Source: Planococcus halocryophilus (lineage in GTDB: Bacteria > Bacillota > Bacilli > Bacillales_A > Planococcaceae). Taken from it: 64,000 nucleotides of DNA. Below are positions 61,457 through 64,000 of this stretch, one piece after another. The notes beneath the pieces are model-generated. The model saw nothing but the letters and a program-made list of their open reading frames with translations, ran no database searches and was not told the DNA's origin. The stretch is from NCBI RefSeq assembly GCF_022489025.1, contig NZ_JAKVTG010000001.1:530552-594551 (forward strand), written 5' to 3'. Made by a program: the position numbers and the translations under genes. Numbering within the stretch: the first letter of the stretch is position 1; each line of letters begins with the position of its first letter.

Positions 61457-63724
61457 GTGGATATTAAAAAATTATTAGAAAATGATCGTGTAAAACCATA
61501 TGTGTTAAAAGCCCGTTATGGTCTTGAGAAAGAAGGTCAACGAGTTGATTTAACAGGTCAGTTGGTGAACACAGACCACCCAGAAAAAATATCGAAGAGC
61601 GATGATCATCCCTATATAAAACGGGATTTTGCAGAAACGCAAATGGAACTAGTCACACCTGTTACGGAAACGTTAAAAGAGCTATTTGACTACTTAGAGT
61701 CGATTCATGAGGTAGCTTACCGGTCTTTAGACAAGAACGAAATGATCTGGCCATTGAGTATGCCTCCTGAGCTACCAGAAAAAGAAGAAGATATTATCAT
61801 TGCTAAATTAGCAGATGCTGAAAGTGTTCGATACCGTCATTCTTTAGCTGAATCTTATGGCCGTCGTAAACAAATGATTAGTGGAATTCATTATAATTTT
61901 GAATTTAGTGAAGAATTACTTCAAGCACTATTTGAAGCACAGTCTGAAGTTACAGAATTTCATCAGTTTAAAACTGAAATCTACATGAAACTAACGAGAA
62001 ACTATTTGCATTATCGTTGGTTCATTACTTATTTATATGGGGCTTCACCTAGTAGCGAAAAGAATTTCTTTAATGACAATTCTTTAGTAGAACCGGTGCG
62101 AAGTATTAGAAGCAGTAAATACGGTTATGTGAATCGTGAAAATGTTCAAGTATCGTATAGCAGCTTAAAAAAATACATCTCAGATATTTCTGCACTTGTG
62201 GAAAATGATGTATTAGTTGAAGAGAAAGAGTTCTACTCAGCTGTGCGCTTAAGAGGCGGCAGTCAGGTTGCAGATTTAGAAAAGCGTGGTATAGGTTATA
62301 TTGAGTTAAGAAATATCGATATTAATCCTTTTGATAAAAATGGAATCAGTTATGAACAAGCAGAATTTCTGAATCTATTTTTGGTTTATCTATTATGGAA
62401 AGATGAAAGTGTTCATCATGACGAGTGGGTAAAAGAAGGAGAACTTAATAATGAAAAAGTGGCGCTTGAACATCCACTAAAGCCAACACAGTTTAAAGCA
62501 CAAGCTGAAACTATTTTGGCTGAAATGGAGCAATTGGTGAAAACTTTAGATTTATCTGTTTCGGATCAATTATTTGTCACTGAAAGAGCAATGTTGAACG
62601 ATCCTAGTAAAACGATAGCAGGAAGACTTTATAAAGAAAGTCAGCAAAGCAGTCAAAGTCAACTAGCAGTCAACATTGCAAAAGAATATCATGAAAAAGC
62701 TTGGGATATGCCTTATCAATTAACTGCATTTACAGATATGGAGTTATCAACTCAGTTGTTAATGTTCGATGCGATTCAATTAGGAATTCAAGTTGAAATT
62801 ATCGACCGCCATGATCAATTTTTAAAACTTAAGTTGAATGATCATGTTGAATACGTTAAAAACGGTAATATGACGAGTAAAGATAGTTATATCGCTACGT
62901 TGATCATGGAAAACAAAACAGTGACGAAAAAAATTCTTCAAAAGCAAGGATTCCGAGTACCTTTAGGTGATGAGTTTAATAACATTGACGAAGCTTTACG
63001 TTCTTATGCTTTATTTGCTAAAAAAGCTTTTGTCGTAAAGCCAAAATCAACAAATTACGGTCTTGGTATATCAATCTTTAAAGATGGTGCAACTTATGAA
63101 GATTATGAACAGGCTTTGAAGATTGCTTTTAAAGAAGATTCTTCTGTTTTACTTGAAGAGTTTCTATCAGGTACTGAATATCGCTTTTTTGTTATCAATG
63201 ATAGAGTGGAAGCGGTTATGGCACGAATTCCTGCGAACGTAACGGGGGATGGAGAAAAGACAGTCGAAGCGTTAGTTGCTGAAAAAAATAAAGACCCGTT
63301 AAGAGGAAAAGATCATCGGACACCACTTGAAAAAATTCAATTAGGTGAACTTGAAATTTTAATGTTAAAAGGTAAAGGCAAGCAAATAGATTCTATTCCA
63401 AAAAAAGGTGAAATTCTTTATTTACGTGAAAACTCTAATGTGAGTACAGGTGGAGATTCTATTGATGTTACCGATCAAATTCGCGAAGATTACAAAAAGA
63501 TAGCTGTAGATTCAGTTGCTGCTCTTGGCGCAAAGATTAGTGGACTTGATTTAATCATTGAGGACATTGAAGTTCCCGCTTCAGATAACAAAGCATATGG
63601 AATCATTGAAGCAAACTTTAATCCATCTATGTACATGCATGTTTTTCCTTATAAAGGGAAATCCCGGCGTCTAACGATGAATTTGCTCTACTATTTATTC
63701 CCAGAGCTCGGTAAAATGAAATAA
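61457..63724 (+). CDS. gshF: Bifunctional glutamate-cysteine ligase / glutathione synthetase
   Basis: 755-residue GshF (GshAB) that makes glutathione in two steps: gamma-glutamylcysteine formation, then glycine addition. The N-terminal part (about 1-485) is the GshA-like ligase, with DFAETQMELVTP near 57 and GRRKQMISGIHYNFEFS near 135. The C-terminal part (about 490-755) is an ATP-grasp synthetase, with VVKPKSTNYGLGISIF near 534 and YRFFVINDRVEAVMARIPA near 577. GTG 61457 follows AAAGG. Glutathione from this enzyme feeds the frm pathway immediately upstream; site D may tie it to the redox regulators. Confidence 0.95.
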   Translation: MDIKKLLENDRVKPYVLKARYGLEKEGQRVDLTGQLVNTDHPEKISKSDDHPYIKRDFAETQMELVTPVTETLKELFDYLESIHEVAYRSLDKNEMIWPLSMPPELPEKEEDIIIAKLADAESVRYRHSLAESYGRRKQMISGIHYNFEFSEELLQALFEAQSEVTEFHQFKTEIYMKLTRNYLHYRWFITYLYGASPSSEKNFFNDNSLVEPVRSIRSSKYGYVNRENVQVSYSSLKKYISDISALVENDVLVEEKEFYSAVRLRGGSQVADLEKRGIGYIELRNIDINPFDKNGISYEQAEFLNLFLVYLLWKDESVHHDEWVKEGELNNEKVALEHPLKPTQFKAQAETILAEMEQLVKTLDLSVSDQLFVTERAMLNDPSKTIAGRLYKESQQSSQSQLAVNIAKEYHEKAWDMPYQLTAFTDMELSTQLLMFDAIQLGIQVEIIDRHDQFLKLKLNDHVEYVKNGNMTSKDSYIATLIMENKTVTKKILQKQGFRVPLGDEFNNIDEALRSYALFAKKAFVVKPKSTNYGLGISIFKDGATYEDYEQALKIAFKEDSSVLLEEFLSGTEYRFFVINDRVEAVMARIPANVTGDGEKTVEALVAEKNKDPLRGKDHRTPLEKIQLGELEILMLKGKGKQIDSIPKKGEILYLRENSNVSTGGDSIDVTDQIREDYKKIAVDSVAALGAKISGLDLIIEDIEVPASDNKAYGIIEANFNPSMYMHVFPYKGKSRRLTMNLLYYLFPELGKMK

Positions 63725-63734
63725 CAAAAAATAG

Positions 63735-63765
63735 AGGACACTGGTTAATTGCCAGTGTCCTTTCA
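63735..63765. terminator. Terminator after gshF
   Basis: AGGACACTGG (63735-63744) pairs with CCAGTGTCCT (63752-63761), with A-rich left and T-rich right sides, so it could stop both gshF and the minus-strand small gene. Confidence 0.8.
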
Positions 63766-63769
63766 GCTT

Positions 63770-63856
63770 TTATACAAAGTCTGTTTGCACAGTGTGACGT
63801 AATAAAACCGCGCTAGTCGCTTTGGGGATGACTCCCGCAAGAAGCCAGGAAACCAT
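63770..63856 (-). CDS. Small peptide gene (28 aa) in an inverted-repeat frame
   Basis: ATG 63856 has a near-perfect AAAGGAG 8 bases upstream on the minus strand. The 28-residue product begins MVSWLLAGVIPKATSAVLL and ends TVQTDFV; the first 20 residues are hydrophobic. The gene is framed by inverted 11-bp copies CCTTTCAGCTT (63759-63769) and AAGCTGAAAGG (63878-63888) and by hairpins on both sides. Composition is more GC-rich than the surroundings. It could be a membrane-active peptide or part of a small repeat element; no family was recognised. Confidence 0.45.
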   Translation of the reverse strand: MVSWLLAGVIPKATSAVLLRHTVQTDFV

Positions 63857-63883
63857 CGCAATAACTCCTTTGTCTTCAAGCTG

Positions 63884-63920
63884 AAAGGCCACCGGTAAAC
63901 TACCGATGGCCTTTATTTTT
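63884..63920. terminator. Hairpin with T-rich tail
   Basis: AAAGGCCACCGGTA (63884-63897) pairs with TACCGATGGCCTTT (63901-63914; one mismatch), followed by ATTTTT. On the minus strand it stands just ahead of the small peptide gene. The last 80 bases of the window show nothing else. Confidence 0.75.
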
Positions 63921-64000
63921 ATTGAGAATTTAATTATTAAAGAGTCGAATTGAAATTTTATTTTTATTTGAAAGCTACATTATGCTGAACTTGATCTTGA

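Overview
The window reads as an AT-rich, low-GC Gram-positive chromosome, most likely a Bacillales member of the Planococcaceae type. Support: AGGAGG-type ribosome binding sites with frequent GTG/TTG starts, T-box leaders, a thermolysin-family secreted protease, DUF4181, LURP/YxjI, SunI-like, CorA, BioY with a BirA-type operator, and a fused GshF glutathione synthase. No rRNA, tRNA, CRISPR array, insertion sequence or prophage was recognised. Most genes are ordinary chromosomal accessory and housekeeping genes, in short operons separated by clear hairpin terminators.

Layout. 0-1.4 kb: three small genes, each followed by the same 13-bp inverted repeat, then decayed genes. 1.7-3.4 kb: an ABC-2 exporter pair very like E. 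coli YadG/YadH. 4.5-8.7 kb: gapN, a VOC protein, a T-box leader in front of a frameshifted MFS transporter, and a multiply broken gene. 8.8-13.2 kb: small lipoproteins and membrane proteins. 14-18 kb: a Crp/Fnr regulator, a thioredoxin-like protein, isochorismatase plus flavodoxin, and OsmC. 18-29 kb: LysE exporter, 5'-nucleotidase, an orphan T-box leader, PP2C, NUDIX, GNAT, a 21-bp tandem repeat, CorA, BioY and the M4 protease. 29-37 kb: a run of small-molecule-modifying enzymes (phosphotransferases, nucleotidyltransferase, GNATs, kinase, a broken PLC/DinB fusion, NDT-like, SnoaL, SDR). 37-39 kb: WbqC and a glycosyltransferase. 39-46.6 kb: a phosphorelay/c-di-GMP/glycosyltransferase module. 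46.9-54.2 kb: amine-oxidase-like flavoenzyme, a second copy of the Crp/Fnr locus, glutaredoxin-like protein, disulfide reductase, betaine-type binding lipoprotein and EgtB. 54.4-57.8 kb: Rrf2 regulator plus a giant YhgE/Pip protein. 58.5-63.7 kb: HxlR regulator, glutathione-dependent formaldehyde dehydrogenase, S-formylglutathione hydrolase and GshF.

How it fits together. Thiol and redox chemistry is the recurring theme: two Crp/Fnr paralogues, thioredoxin- and glutaredoxin-like proteins, OsmC, a disulfide reductase, an ergothioneine-type sulfoxide synthase, glutathione synthesis and glutathione-dependent formaldehyde oxidation. An inverted repeat, TGTAAG-N4-CTTACA, recurs upstream of several of these scattered genes (14.9, 17.4, 48.8 and 61.4 kb). 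I propose it as the operator of the two Crp/Fnr paralogues, making a previously unnamed thiol regulon. A second candidate system is the 39-46.6 kb module: a hybrid kinase faces an operon of an HPt-REC-GGDEF-REC cyclase, a HEAT protein, a membrane glycosyltransferase and a single-domain response regulator whose start codon appears to be ATA or ATC.
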